Shown: positions 54,997 through 64,000 of the stretch, one piece after another
How the letters are laid out: each line of letters starts with the position of its first letter
Position numbering within the stretch: the first letter of the stretch is position 1
Source: Neoechinorhynchus agilis
Lineage: Eukaryota; Acanthocephala
Length of the DNA stretch: 64,000 nucleotides
Assembly: GCA_051530055.1 (NCBI GenBank)
Contig: CM121342.1
Span: forward strand, 15,066,001 to 15,130,000
Direction: 5' to 3'
Notes under the pieces: model-generated
The model's input: only the letters and a program-made list of their open reading frames with translations
Told to the model about the DNA's origin: nothing
Database searches by the model: none
Translations under genes and position numbers: made by a program

Positions 54997-55845
54997 ATGA
55001 ACACGAGAAATGTTGTTGTAGCCAATGAAGCTAGCTCGTGCCCATTTACAAGGGAATATAAACGAGTTCGAAAACTCAGCGATGAAGAATTAAGGAAAAC
55101 GTGTTCGACCAATCGATCTGTTCAGTTGCGATTTCCAATCAAAGTGGCATCTACATTCTTAAACCAGTCAGCCGATGTGTACAGACTTGTCGATAATCAT
55201 GATCGTTTAAGCAATGCACTGATTCTTATAAGAAATGCTCTGTCTCCCAAGGGGTTATCACATTTTTCAATTAATAGTATTTTAGACTACCCGAACAGAC
55301 CAAATACTAGAAACAATTTAGTCAATAGCAAGTATCTTAGATGGGCTACTGTTGGTGAATACCTCTATGATTGGGAGAAGAAGGAATACTTCGATAACCC
55401 TGATGGAAGATTACCCGAAGATTTAAAAGCTTGCATTGAGGCCATTACAGAATCGTGTCTTGCGCAATATAACGGAATTGGAATCACATTCCAAACGGCA
55501 ATCGTCAATTATTATCCTCTGAATTCCAACGGCCTGTGTGCCCACCAAGATGTTTATGAAAATGCGATTGATAGACCTTTGGTAACATTAAGTCTCGGTC
55601 AATCCGGTGTTTTTCTAGCTGGTGGACTTACTAAAGATGAAGGATCGTCTATTCTTGTAGTTCTAGAGCACGGAGATATCTTGGCGATGTGCGCAGATGC
55701 ACGAAGAGCATTTCATGCTGTACCTAAAGTAGTAAAAGTGGAAGGTCCTTCGTTAACAAACTGTGAAGACGATACACAAAGAAAGCTTGTTGAAGCTTTT
55801 CTCAATAGACATCGAATTAATCTTAGTTTTAGAATGGTAAAATAA
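54997..55845 (+). CDS. ALKBH1: ALKBH1-like 2-oxoglutarate/Fe(II) nucleic acid dioxygenase
   Basis: 282 codons, one open frame. ALKBH1 proteins oxidatively demethylate nucleic acids (tRNA m1A and mitochondrial tRNA m5C are known substrates; 6mA in DNA is debated), with Fe(II) and 2-oxoglutarate. Visible motifs: YLRWATVGEYLYDWEKKEY, typical of ALKBH1; iron ligands H and D in LCAHQDVYE; distal His in RAFHAVPKV; 2-oxoglutarate Arg in INLSFRMVK at the C-terminus. FGQSAIFLLGG of the family appears as LGQSGVFLAGG. The N-terminus is shorter than the 389-residue human protein. Start chosen at MNTRNVVVANEAS (first ATG). The frame is open 43 codons further upstream without a Met. AATAAA at 55841-55846 overlaps the stop. 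Confidence 0.9.
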   Translation: MNTRNVVVANEASSCPFTREYKRVRKLSDEELRKTCSTNRSVQLRFPIKVASTFLNQSADVYRLVDNHDRLSNALILIRNALSPKGLSHFSINSILDYPNRPNTRNNLVNSKYLRWATVGEYLYDWEKKEYFDNPDGRLPEDLKACIEAITESCLAQYNGIGITFQTAIVNYYPLNSNGLCAHQDVYENAIDRPLVTLSLGQSGVFLAGGLTKDEGSSILVVLEHGDILAMCADARRAFHAVPKVVKVEGPSLTNCEDDTQRKLVEAFLNRHRINLSFRMVK

Positions 55846-56479
55846 ACCCGACCATCGCAAATTATTAAACCAAATACTCATCGAACTTCATGCATATCAA
55901 TGCACATTCGAATGTATACAAATTAAAAACGTTTTGATAATTTGCACTTAGAAGCGATTCCGTTGTTTAAATATTAAAACAAAAATTGAAGAATGTGCAT
56001 GCAATTTATTTATAAAAGTGACAACTATACATTTACGGCAATGAATACACGAAAAGCTACATTGAAAAGGAATGATCGGATTTTAGGCATCGATTTTCCA
56101 TCCTCAAAATATCGCTCATTTGTCAACATCCCCCTTAATGGCTTCTTTTATTCTATCAGACGAATTCTAAAAAAATCTTTCAAGTTTCAATTGGACCCAA
56201 CATTTATTGGCGAGTCGATTTGCTTTTTTGAACGTGGACCTCCGCCAGAAATTAAAATGTTCTTCTTTAATAAATTTGGAAATAAATTACAATTTAAGTT
56301 TGGCTCGACTACTCTCAGCACTTTATAGAATTTTTGTAACTAGGGTTTATTTTAATGCTCAAGTCGTCCGCTTTCTAAATACATATTGGACTACAACAAC
56401 TTGTATTTAATTTCATACTCACATAATACCTCTTTTAGAGATTCTGCACTTAGCAAGAAAACAACAAGATTAAGGGGTG
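55846..56479. other. AT-rich stretch after ALKBH1
   Basis: A plus-strand open frame 55993-56328 (111 codons) and a partly overlapping one lack recognised motifs. I cannot tell whether either is real. Confidence 0.3.
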
Positions 56480-56670
56480 ATATTTTTAATAATTTACTAG
56501 TCTTGGGATGTCTCGGAAAAGAAGCCGATTATTTCCTCTCACGGCTGGGAGGGATGCTAAAACATGCCACCGGCGATATGCGATCCAGCAGCTTCCTGTT
56601 GCAGCGAATCAGCGCGGCGATCCAACGCGGCAATGCCGCGGCCATCAAGGAAGCTGCCGAACAAACATAA
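56480..56670 (+). mobile_element. 3' end of an R2-like LINE (family C), short fragment
   Basis: Encodes LLQRISAAIQRGNAAAIKEA to a stop at 56668-56670, the terminal block of family C (LIQRISLAIQRGN). It is noticeably GC-richer than its surroundings, which makes it stand out. No other part of the element is present. Confidence 0.75.
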
Positions 56671-57242
56671 CATTTGAAGACAACAAATTGTAGCAATCGC
56701 GTTTAACAAAATTGCCGAAAAGGACAAATGTTTTATCCTTTAAGGTAAGTTTAAGAAAAAGAGGGAGAGTATGGGTATTGAGGAGCTTAGAGGTCGTTCA
56801 AACTCAGCTCCTACTCTCCTTCGGTCTCCTTTTCTTCATTTATGACTCAGTAGAGTCGAACTCTCAAGCAATTAATTTATCCGTATAACAGTGCAACAGT
56901 ATGCATGTGAAATAAATAAACAGCTACATGCATTCGAAGAAAATTTTATTGCAGTTAGTTTTAATGAACATTTTTTCACTTTAACGATTTCTTATACGTT
57001 TTAAAATTGTGGTCAATGATGTATATTCGTATGCGTTCCGCATTGTGCTTGTTTTTTTGTTAGGATACTCGAAAATCATTTAGACTGTGCGCAATCGGAA
57101 AATTCAACCTCTGCGTTTTAACATCCACTATTGAATAGTTTATTTAGTGTTTTATTTTGAATTCGTTAAAAATTGTTCAATCGTGACATTTGGTTATTCT
57201 TTGTGGATTTATTATATATTAAAATCATGTTTTGGTAACTGT
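56671..57242. other. Intergenic stretch 3' of the receptor gene
   Basis: Contains a short inverted repeat near 56780-56830 (GAGTATGGG... to ...CTCCTACTCTCC, imperfect). No gene seen. Confidence 0.3.
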
Positions 57243-59318
57243 TTAAATTATCCAAGTAATTGATGGGAACTTCTTAAAGGTTTTTCTCAAATATCTCCGA
57301 TAATCTGAACTTGTAAAGGTGCTCATCTGAATGAGTAGATTATGGAAGAGACTACTCAAAGAAATAAGGGTATAACGTAATGAATCGATAGAAAAAGACG
57401 GCCTGATAACTTTTGCGGACAGCAAGATGTTCAATATGAAATACGGCAGATACATTGCGTGTAGAAGAGCGACCGTACAGACTTGTACTTTGGCTGAAAA
57501 TGATCTACATCTCATTAAATTTGTTTTTCGTCGGGACTTGCACATCCTCTGCATACTGGCATAGGTTACGATGCCCGTTAGGAGAAGTGATAACAGGATG
57601 CATATAAGATAGGTTGAATTGATGACCATAATCGGGATTTTCTCCTTCAATGGTATATAGTCGATCATTATTGAACTCATACATATTCCACGAGTTTCGT
57701 TTGACATTTTGTACCTGACTGCAATGGTTGTTGACTTATGGCCGCTGGTCTTAAAACACACGCAAATCAGATGGTCGCGGTGAGTGCATTTTTATTTACG
57801 GTTAAGAAATAGTATCTAGCAACTAAAATAGCAGCAAGTTGGAAAATACAGCAGCTTTGTTTTAATACAATACGTTTACAGAATCAAGAGGTTTCTGTAC
57901 TTATCTTTATTTTCGAATAGAATACTGGTTTCAAGTGAACAGTAAAGTGGAATGCTGGTGTTTGTTTTTAAAAAATAATGGTTGCCGCTATTTTAATATC
58001 GGAGAAGAATAAAGCTTCAGTTGATATGGTGGAAAATTTACTTGAGATATTTTATCACGTCAACTATTTAGTTTTAATCAATCTATACCTCAAGTATTTG
58101 ATATAACGCCTTTAGTAGTTTTGTTACTTCAGATTTTAATTCGTCAATTTATTTCCGATATTACACGTCGGATAATTCTAACATTATCAAGGTTTGTCAT
58201 TGTTTAAATGTTTTGTTCGCACTTGAATGTACCTTGATAATGTCGAAACGACATGAAATATCGGGAGTAAGTCAACGAATTTAAATGCTGGGTGGCAAGA
58301 CTACCAAAAAATGTATTTGATATAACGTCGTGAATTTTAGCCTGTGGCTTCAAGCCGCCTGAAGCTGCACATAAAATCAAAAGTTAGTCGAATTCATAAC
58401 ACATTTATACCAGAAATGACTTTAAAGTGGTCTCAACACAGTAGAGAGATCCATTAATTACCCATTTCATCCGTAAGCTCATTTACATCGGAGAGGTATG
58501 GTAAACAAATCCAAAGACAAGAAACGACCGTTTGCATCCTTCGCAAGACTCAAATCCTGTCCCTTTGGATTCGATGGCTCGAGACTGCAGCATGGCATCG
58601 TCGCTTATTAATCAAACTATTCGCAATCTGAAGAAAGATGTTAACAGATTGAAGAGAATGCACTCAGAGTGTGCATATGGACTTACGAATGAAATGGGTA
58701 ATGAATGGATGAATCTGAACTTGGCAGTATTGCAGGATATCAACAGCAGAGAAAGTAAAAATGTCCAGTGGAATTGAGAGCATTTGTTTAAAACTAGGCG
58801 ACCTTATTGCAAACACTTAAAGCAGTACAAATGCTGATGATTAGAATAACAATTGACGTCCTATTATTAGTCCTTGGTGTGCTATTTGTCATTCTGAGCC
58901 CGTACATAATGCTAAAACGAGATAAAGATATAGTTAAATATCCAAATCCCATCAACATAACACATGAGGCATCCATTAGAGCGATTGCTTTGCAAAAATA
59001 CTGATTTTGTGCGTCGATGTCAATTAGAAACACTTGAAAGACCACACATCGAAGGTACTCGTGAACTGATTTTAGAAATACGGCCCAGCTTATCAGTAAG
59101 ACCAAATTGGCATTTGTATTTCTCCGTTTTCTTTTTGTCTTAAACATAGAAATCAACAAAATATGACTGATCGTTGATAAAGAAATGAAAACTGCATACA
59201 CGATACTAATTGCGATCGCTGCTTGAGTGGGAGGACCTTTGGAGAACATCCAATAAACATTGTTGTCACTGACCAATATGCTTTGTTGTGCAGTATTTTG
59301 GTAACTGTGGTTGCTCAT
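57243..59318 (-). CDS. Divergent rhodopsin-like seven-transmembrane receptor (two exons)
   Basis: Exon 1 59318-58803 (172 codons) carries a glycosylation-rich N-terminus (MSNHSYQNTA) and TM1-TM4. Exon 2 57749-57243 carries ECL2, TM5-TM7 and a tail. The proposed intron, 58802-57750, has GTCGCC at the donor and TTTTAAG at the acceptor, is phase 0, and joins to a 340-residue protein, a normal size for the family. A Cys at the top of TM3 (YFCKAIAL) can pair with one in ECL2 (RGICMSS). The DRY motif is SRF and NPxxY is absent (MSTFTSSDY), so it is a fast-evolving receptor. The ligand is unknown. A foldback element lies in the intron. Confidence 0.65.
58138..58283. repeat. Foldback element, type 2, inside the receptor intron
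   Basis: Arms AATTCGTCAATTTATTTCCG with ATATTACACGTCG, mirrored by CGACATGAAATATCGGGAG and CAACGAATT. The inner arms ACATTATCAAGGT and ACCTTGATAATGT are also complementary. Matches the outer part of the element at 966-1232. Confidence 0.75.
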
Positions 59319-59465
59319 CGGTTCTAGACCGTTTTGAGTTCGACCATCATCTCGAATTCCTGTTTTAGGTATGCCGACAAAATTAATGTTAAAATGAAGC
59401 TCGGTAAGCAGAGCGACCAGAAAAAGCTTTTTGTAAAGATGCTCATCATTTATTTTTTTCCAGCG

Positions 59466-59603
59466 TATTATAGTAATTGATTTATTTTATAATTTTCGGC
59501 TTTCGCGTAGGCCTTCTTCAGTCTATTGTTTTTGAAAAAAATGACTGAAGAAGACCTACGTGAAGGCTGAAAATTATCAAGTAAATAAATCAACTATTAT
59601 AAT
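59466..59603. repeat. Foldback element, GGCCTTCTTCAGTC family, short-arm type
   Basis: Arms of about 60 bp around AATTTTCGGCTTTCGCGTAG and GGCCTTCTTCAGTC, mirrored by GACTGAAGAAGACCTACG and GAAGGCTGAAAATT. Loop about 20 nt. It lies about 150 bp upstream of the receptor start. Confidence 0.8.
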
Positions 59604-60643
59604 TTGCGATAAAAATAGATCAAAATAAGCATCGCAATGCAAGTTTATGTTGATTGAACAAATACCACGCAACCAAACATAAAAAATAGATAGTAGAATC
59701 CGTCGAAACTGCAAGGTTAAGCTTGAAATTAAAATAAAAGTGCTTTTAAGGAAAGTAACATTCCTTTTTCTTTGCCAGCCTAATAGACCCTTCAGAATCT
59801 CAATACGAAAAAGATATTTGTTTGGTTGATTTCAAAATTACATGCAAATAAATGCATTCTTCGAAAAAGCCGGCATTACAGTTCACAATACCTTTTTCAA
59901 AGATTAGAAAGCATCAATTTCAAACAATCTCATATGCTAACGATTTGGTTTGGAAGTCGTAATTGATGCGACCCTCTTTTAATAAGCATAAATAGTCTTC
60001 GTTTGACTTCAAGCTTCAGGATTCTTAGATCCTTATCAATATGGTAATGTAGTTGTGCAACTGACTAAATGAAATCATCTGCATGCCTTCTCGTACAAAT
60101 ACGATAGATAAAGAAATAGTTTGTTGGATACAAACGCCCACTGCAATTTCTCTATTCGAAGTAAAGATTATAACCTTCCGATAAAATGTAAAGTACTTTC
60201 CAGTAAAAGCATTAAGAACTGATAATGCGAATGGCATGAGTCTTAGACTCTAAATAATTAATCAACTTGTCGTCTGATTCGTTGGAGCATTTCTAGGAAA
60301 GCATTACTGATTCACTCCGAAAATTTCAAACAATAAGCGATATTATATCTTGTCATTTGTATTGTGGATTCTATTCTTAAAACTAACTACTCGTTCCACA
60401 AAAATTGGGATATGTAAGGTTTATGATCCACCTCAGAGGTTTTATACCATTTTGCGTTCTCGGTGTTGCAAAAAAATTACATCGAGGTTGATCAGGATAC
60501 AGGCCGATATCTTTTACAACAAAAAAAACGTTCAAAAAGAAAACATTAGGGACTTTTATTCGAATAAACCAGTCACTTGATTGGTCAACCGTCGAAAAAG
60601 CGAGTGCACGCTAAAATGAACGGATGTTCAATTTGTTTTCTGA
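59604..60643. other. Intergenic stretch between receptor and DnaJ genes
   Basis: No recognised gene; short ORFs on both strands lack motifs. On the minus strand AATAAA at 60560-60555 lies 84 nt after the DnaJ stop and is its likely poly(A) signal. Confidence 0.4.
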
Positions 60644-61997
60644 TTATGGTAATATCTGAGGCAATGCTCGTTTAACATTAGGACTTAAAGTAGCAGGAAA
60701 TTGAATGTCAAAGCCGACAATAATGTCTCCGCGTTTTGACGGTGTTTTTGGAAATGGCAGCCCTTTACCTGAAATTCTTTTCTGAGTAGCTGGAGAAACC
60801 ACTTCATCGCCAATCTTCAATGGTACCTGTCCACCTTCAATGAGTGGTACTTGTACAGTAAAGCCGCCAATGAGTGCTTGTCTAAGAGATATCCTTGCAG
60901 TATATACAACGTCCGATCCTTGCCTCTTGTATCTTGGATGTGGTTTGTCTTCAACGATAAACACAACATCGGCTGGAATCGAATTCGGTAATTGATCGCC
61001 TTCTTTGGGAAACGTGATCTTAGTTCCAGCCTTCCAACCAGGTTTCACTTGAATCGTCAAAACTTTGTCTTCGATTCGTGGGCGATTATTCGATTCCATG
61101 ACTTTACGAGAAACTTTCATCTTCTTTGTAGTTCCTTTTAGTATATCTTCTATACTTATTGGTAAGTGATGAATGACCGGAGGGTCTTGTTTTAGCTGCC
61201 GTTGACTGCGTCCACCACCGGCGTTACCCAGATTTATTCTACGCGTCTCAAGTATTCGTCGTCCAAGGAAATAATCAAAAGATCTAAAAAAATAGACTCT
61301 CAGTCTCGACACATTTTCTTTCATTAATCAATAGATGTGCAAAGAAAAACATAACTGAAGAAATGTTATTATTTTGAGGTCGTTTATGAACATCCGAGAG
61401 GGATCGCGTTAAAGTTGAAATCAAAGTTTTTTCAACTGTAAAAAATCAAGCAGCTAAAAAATTAATAAAATGACTGATTCGATCAGTATTGTTCATGAGT
61501 GACCTACCGAATGTAATAAACTAAAACCGGCGCTCGGACGAATACTCAATCCATCTAAGTCCTCCACCACCAGCCGATGGCATTCCAAATAGTCCATGGA
61601 AACCGCCGAACTGGTCATCAGCATTGTCATCACTCCCGCCACCTCCAAACAATCCAAACGGATCACTTGAACCGAAGAATACCTTAAATGTCTCCGTAGG
61701 ATCACCACTCCAATACGTGTAAGATCGACCAGCACCACCAGGATGCGTGCCTGGACCAGCGCCAGCATTACTCGCAGAAAGACCTTCTTCTCCATATTGA
61801 TCGTAAACCTCCCGTTTGCTTTTATCAATCAAAACCTCATACGCTTCAGCTACTTCCTTAAACTTTTGCTCAGCGTTTTTCTCCTTACATTTGTCAGGGT
61901 GATACTTCAATGCCAATCGACGGTACGCCTTCTTTATCTCATCATCAGTCGCAGAACGACTAACGCCAAGTATTTTGTAAAAATCTTTCCCCATCAA
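60644..61997 (-). CDS. Type II DnaJ / Hsp40 co-chaperone (DNAJB1/4/5-like)
   Basis: Two exons, 61997-61546 and 61283-60644, joined by a 262-nt GT-AG intron (acceptor TATTTTTTTAG), giving 363 residues. The J domain at residues 2-70 has the HPD motif (YHPDKCKEK) that stimulates Hsp70 ATPase. A Gly-rich linker ([14 protein letters not shown]) follows. There is no CxxCxGxG zinc region, so it is type II. The C-terminal domains I and II start at [18 protein letters not shown] and include KKMKVSRKV and [12 protein letters not shown]. Cytosolic protein folding with Hsp70 is the expected role. AG (TTCCTTTTAG) about 20 nt before the ATG may be a 5'-UTR or trans-splice acceptor. Coding looks intact. Confidence 0.92.
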
Positions 61998-62429
61998 TTT
62001 TTATGCAGTCTTCTTCTAAAAGGAAATCGATGAGTCCAAATAAAGTAGTCTGTCTGCTCAAAAGCGCAAATTAAAAAAATACGCGTTTAACAGTTGTTGT
62101 TCCAAGCGTTTGTTTGTTGTTTACGCAGACTTTTTACGCAATTGGTTTTTTGATTATTCAACGACGTCGACGTACGTGTAAAAATTTTCTATTTTTATCC
62201 AAACTATAAGCGTCTCGGTGTAAAAGGAAGCATTCGACGCTTTTTCTTGGTGAATTTTTTCATAATTAGCAGAAGCGCAGTTCAGCGCATTTTGAAATCT
62301 ATTTATCATATTGATAGGCATTTTGAAGAGGGAATCAGTGAGTGGTGTACACTGACCAACTCCGATCAAGTACCTGTGAATGGCCAAAAACAATCTGTGT
62401 GGGATCGACCCCTCGTCGCAGGAGTTCAA
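61998..62429. other. Upstream region of the DnaJ gene
   Basis: No heat-shock element could be assigned with confidence. No other gene seen before the RTE-like LINE tail. Confidence 0.3.
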
Positions 62430-62436
62430 AGCTCTC

Positions 62437-62470
62437 TCTTGTATTGTATTGTATTGTATTTTGTATTGTA
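62437..62470. repeat. (TATTG)n microsatellite forming the LINE E tail
   Basis: About six imperfect TATTG units. On the element strand it reads ATACA repeats right after the 3' UTR. Confidence 0.8.
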
Positions 62471-62512
62471 TGCAACGGTACTTTCCTACGTTGCACCATA
62501 GGTATAAGCTTG

Positions 62513-63908
62513 TCAAATAGAATTAGACTCCGCGAGGGATCTAAAATACACGACAGCAGTCCTGGTATGCGGGCAATTCGCGTCTCTTAAAATCAGGTCA
62601 TCGTATGTACGACAATTCCCTTTGCCTTTACGATACAATGTCGTTGGCTTCCAGAAAAGGAACTGTTGCACGACCTGTGGGCAAGATGCCTCGGACCGAA
62701 TTATATTGCCCCTGAACTGCAGTAGTCTGCGGCGCAAATATTCACTGTGCGGTTGGACTCCGGCTCTCGACCATCTGACCTTGAACGCCGCACGTAAGAG
62801 AGATGAATGATTTTGGTCCAACTGCCTCGTCGCCGTTGGTGACAGTGTCCAGGTCTCTGCATTGTAGTAGAGAATGCTCTCAATAAGAGCCCTGAACAGC
62901 TGCGAACGGAGTTCATCTGGCAAAGGCACTCTCAAACAGTGGTTTAAGTTGCCCCATTGCTCTCCAAGCTATAGCTCTCCGTCGGCTGACATCCGCACTC
63001 ACCTCAGGAACGACAGCTCCCAGATAGACATACCGCTCTATCTTTTTTAATTGCCCAACGTCATTCGGCCATTCGCCAGAGACTATATGCGCGACATGCG
63101 GAATCGTCAAGAATTCCGTCTTTTTCGAGTTGATGGTCAGACCAATCATACTCGCCCTCTCGCACAGTCTATTTAGCATGCGTTGAGCTCCTTCGACTGT
63201 TGAGGACATCAATACGATGTCGTCGGCATATGCCATGTAGGAGGCGCGTATCTCAGGATACCTGCGACCTCTTTTCCTCAACAAAAGAAATCCATCTTCA
63301 TCATTCGGTAGTGCCTATATCATTACCCAATCAAGCACCAAGATGAAGAGGAAAAAAGCCAATGTGTCGCCCATCAGAATACCTGAAGTGGTGGAAAAGT
63401 ATTCTGTCAAACCGTCAGTTGTCTTTACGGCGGAAATTGTGTTTTTATATAATGCCATAACGGACGTGACAATGATCGGCGGCACTCCATACTCCTTTAA
63501 GGTACCGCCAATCATCGTTCGATTTACCGAATCGAAAGCTCGACGGAAATCAACAAATACCAGCGTCACATCCGTTTGATGAATTCGTGCCTCCTCGAGG
63601 ATCCTCCTCAAAGCCAATATGTGCTCTGTGGTGCCCCGACCTTTCCTGAAGCCGTTCTGTTCAATTCTTAGAAACGGTTCGAGGATTGGCTGAATTCGGC
63701 GTCTCAAAATTCTGCTGAAAAGTTTTGCCGTGTTGGACATCAAGGATATACCTCTGTAGTCCTCCACCTTTGTCGAGCAGCATTTCTTGGGGATCATTGT
63801 TAAATGCGCCGTTTGCCAGATTTGAGGTACTGAGCCACCATTCATTATGCCATTCATTATCGGTATGATTTTTCTGGCAATAGATTCAAACCTCAGTACC
63901 TCTGCCAT
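62513..63908 (-). pseudogene. LINE E reverse transcriptase, broken
   Basis: 63908-63315: MIPKKCCSTKVEDYRGISLM, NGFRKGRGTTEHILALRRIL, VTLVFVDFRRAFDSVNR, and SGILMGDTLAFFLFILVLDW. 63284-62913: MAYADDIVLMSSTVEGAQ, the active site, and INSKKTEFLTI. 62935-62513: the C-terminal block with LIESILYYNAETWTLSP, AGVQPHSEYLRRRLLQFRG and a stop. Small frame shifts near 63300 and 62930 separate the pieces. The endonuclease lies beyond the window. Confidence 0.88.
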
Positions 63909-64000
63909 TATCCCATCTGGGCCTGATGCACGCCCGCACCCATCATTTTGGCCGCAGCGATCGCTTCCTGCACGGATCTCGGTCCAGTGAAGTATGCCTC

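Larger units (their letters stand above)
62430..64000 (-). mobile_element. RTE-like LINE (family E), 3' half, running off the window
   Basis: Minus strand, ends at the left in a simple repeat tail of TGTAT/TATTG units at 62437-62470, a hallmark of RTE-clade LINEs. The coding part continues past the right edge. A truncated copy of the same family is at 17036-17545. Confidence 0.9.

Noticed and set aside
60025-60580. Additional receptor-like genes between the receptor and DnaJ
   Set aside because: Short frames of 70-76 codons lack clear transmembrane helices or splice support.

Overview
The window is invertebrate nuclear DNA. The host genes are animal genes: a cadherin C-terminal part, ribosomal protein S5, an ABCC4-type ABC transporter, ALKBH1, a divergent seven-transmembrane receptor and a type II DnaJ. 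Introns are GT-AG and mostly 43-55 nt, with one of 32 nt. The phylum cannot be fixed from this sequence. Several genes start just after an AG acceptor (ADH, RpS5, DnaJ), which fits 5'-UTR introns or spliced-leader trans-splicing as in nematodes. The acceptors lack the strong TTTTCAG consensus of Caenorhabditis.

Layout. 0-3.2 kb: tail of an unknown gene, two foldback repeats, and a medium-chain alcohol dehydrogenase interrupted by 46 nt. 4-13 kb: LINEs, mostly on the minus strand (families called B and B' here), plus a fragment of an R2-like LINE (family C). 13-26 kb: a nest of elements, with a CT-rich LINE (family A), a Penelope-like fragment, and a Gypsy LTR fossil that carries a whole 3.9 kb family-A LINE and an RTE-like LINE tail (family E). 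26.4-27.1 kb: cadherin fragment. 27-31 kb: AT-rich, almost gene-free. 31.1-31.5 kb: a small predicted membrane protein. 31.6-34.2 kb: the best preserved R2-like LINE, with one in-frame stop. 34.2-36.5 kb: a 2 kb unit bounded by ~300 bp direct repeats. 36.6-42.2 kb: a second Gypsy fossil, a LINE of family D, and a second, near-identical family-B copy. 42.6-43.3 kb: RpS5.

43.8-46.5 kb: family-A related sequence, then a hairpin element. 47.1-52.3 kb: a roughly 20-exon ABCC4-like transporter with eroded ATP-site motifs. 52.7-54.8 kb: element fragments and two hairpins. 55.0-55.8 kb: ALKBH1. 57.2-59.3 kb: receptor with a 1.05 kb intron that holds a hairpin element. 60.6-62.0 kb: DnaJ. 62.4-64.0 kb: 3' half of an RTE-like LINE running off the window.

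The host genes do not form a pathway and the spacing gives no sign of an operon. The window is mainly a record of repeated retrotransposon nesting. The most unusual signals are the hairpin-bearing interruption in the ADH zinc loop, the dense family of long inverted repeats sharing a GGCCTTCTTCAGTC core, the decayed or neofunctionalised ABC transporter, and the head-to-tail stacking of related LINEs.
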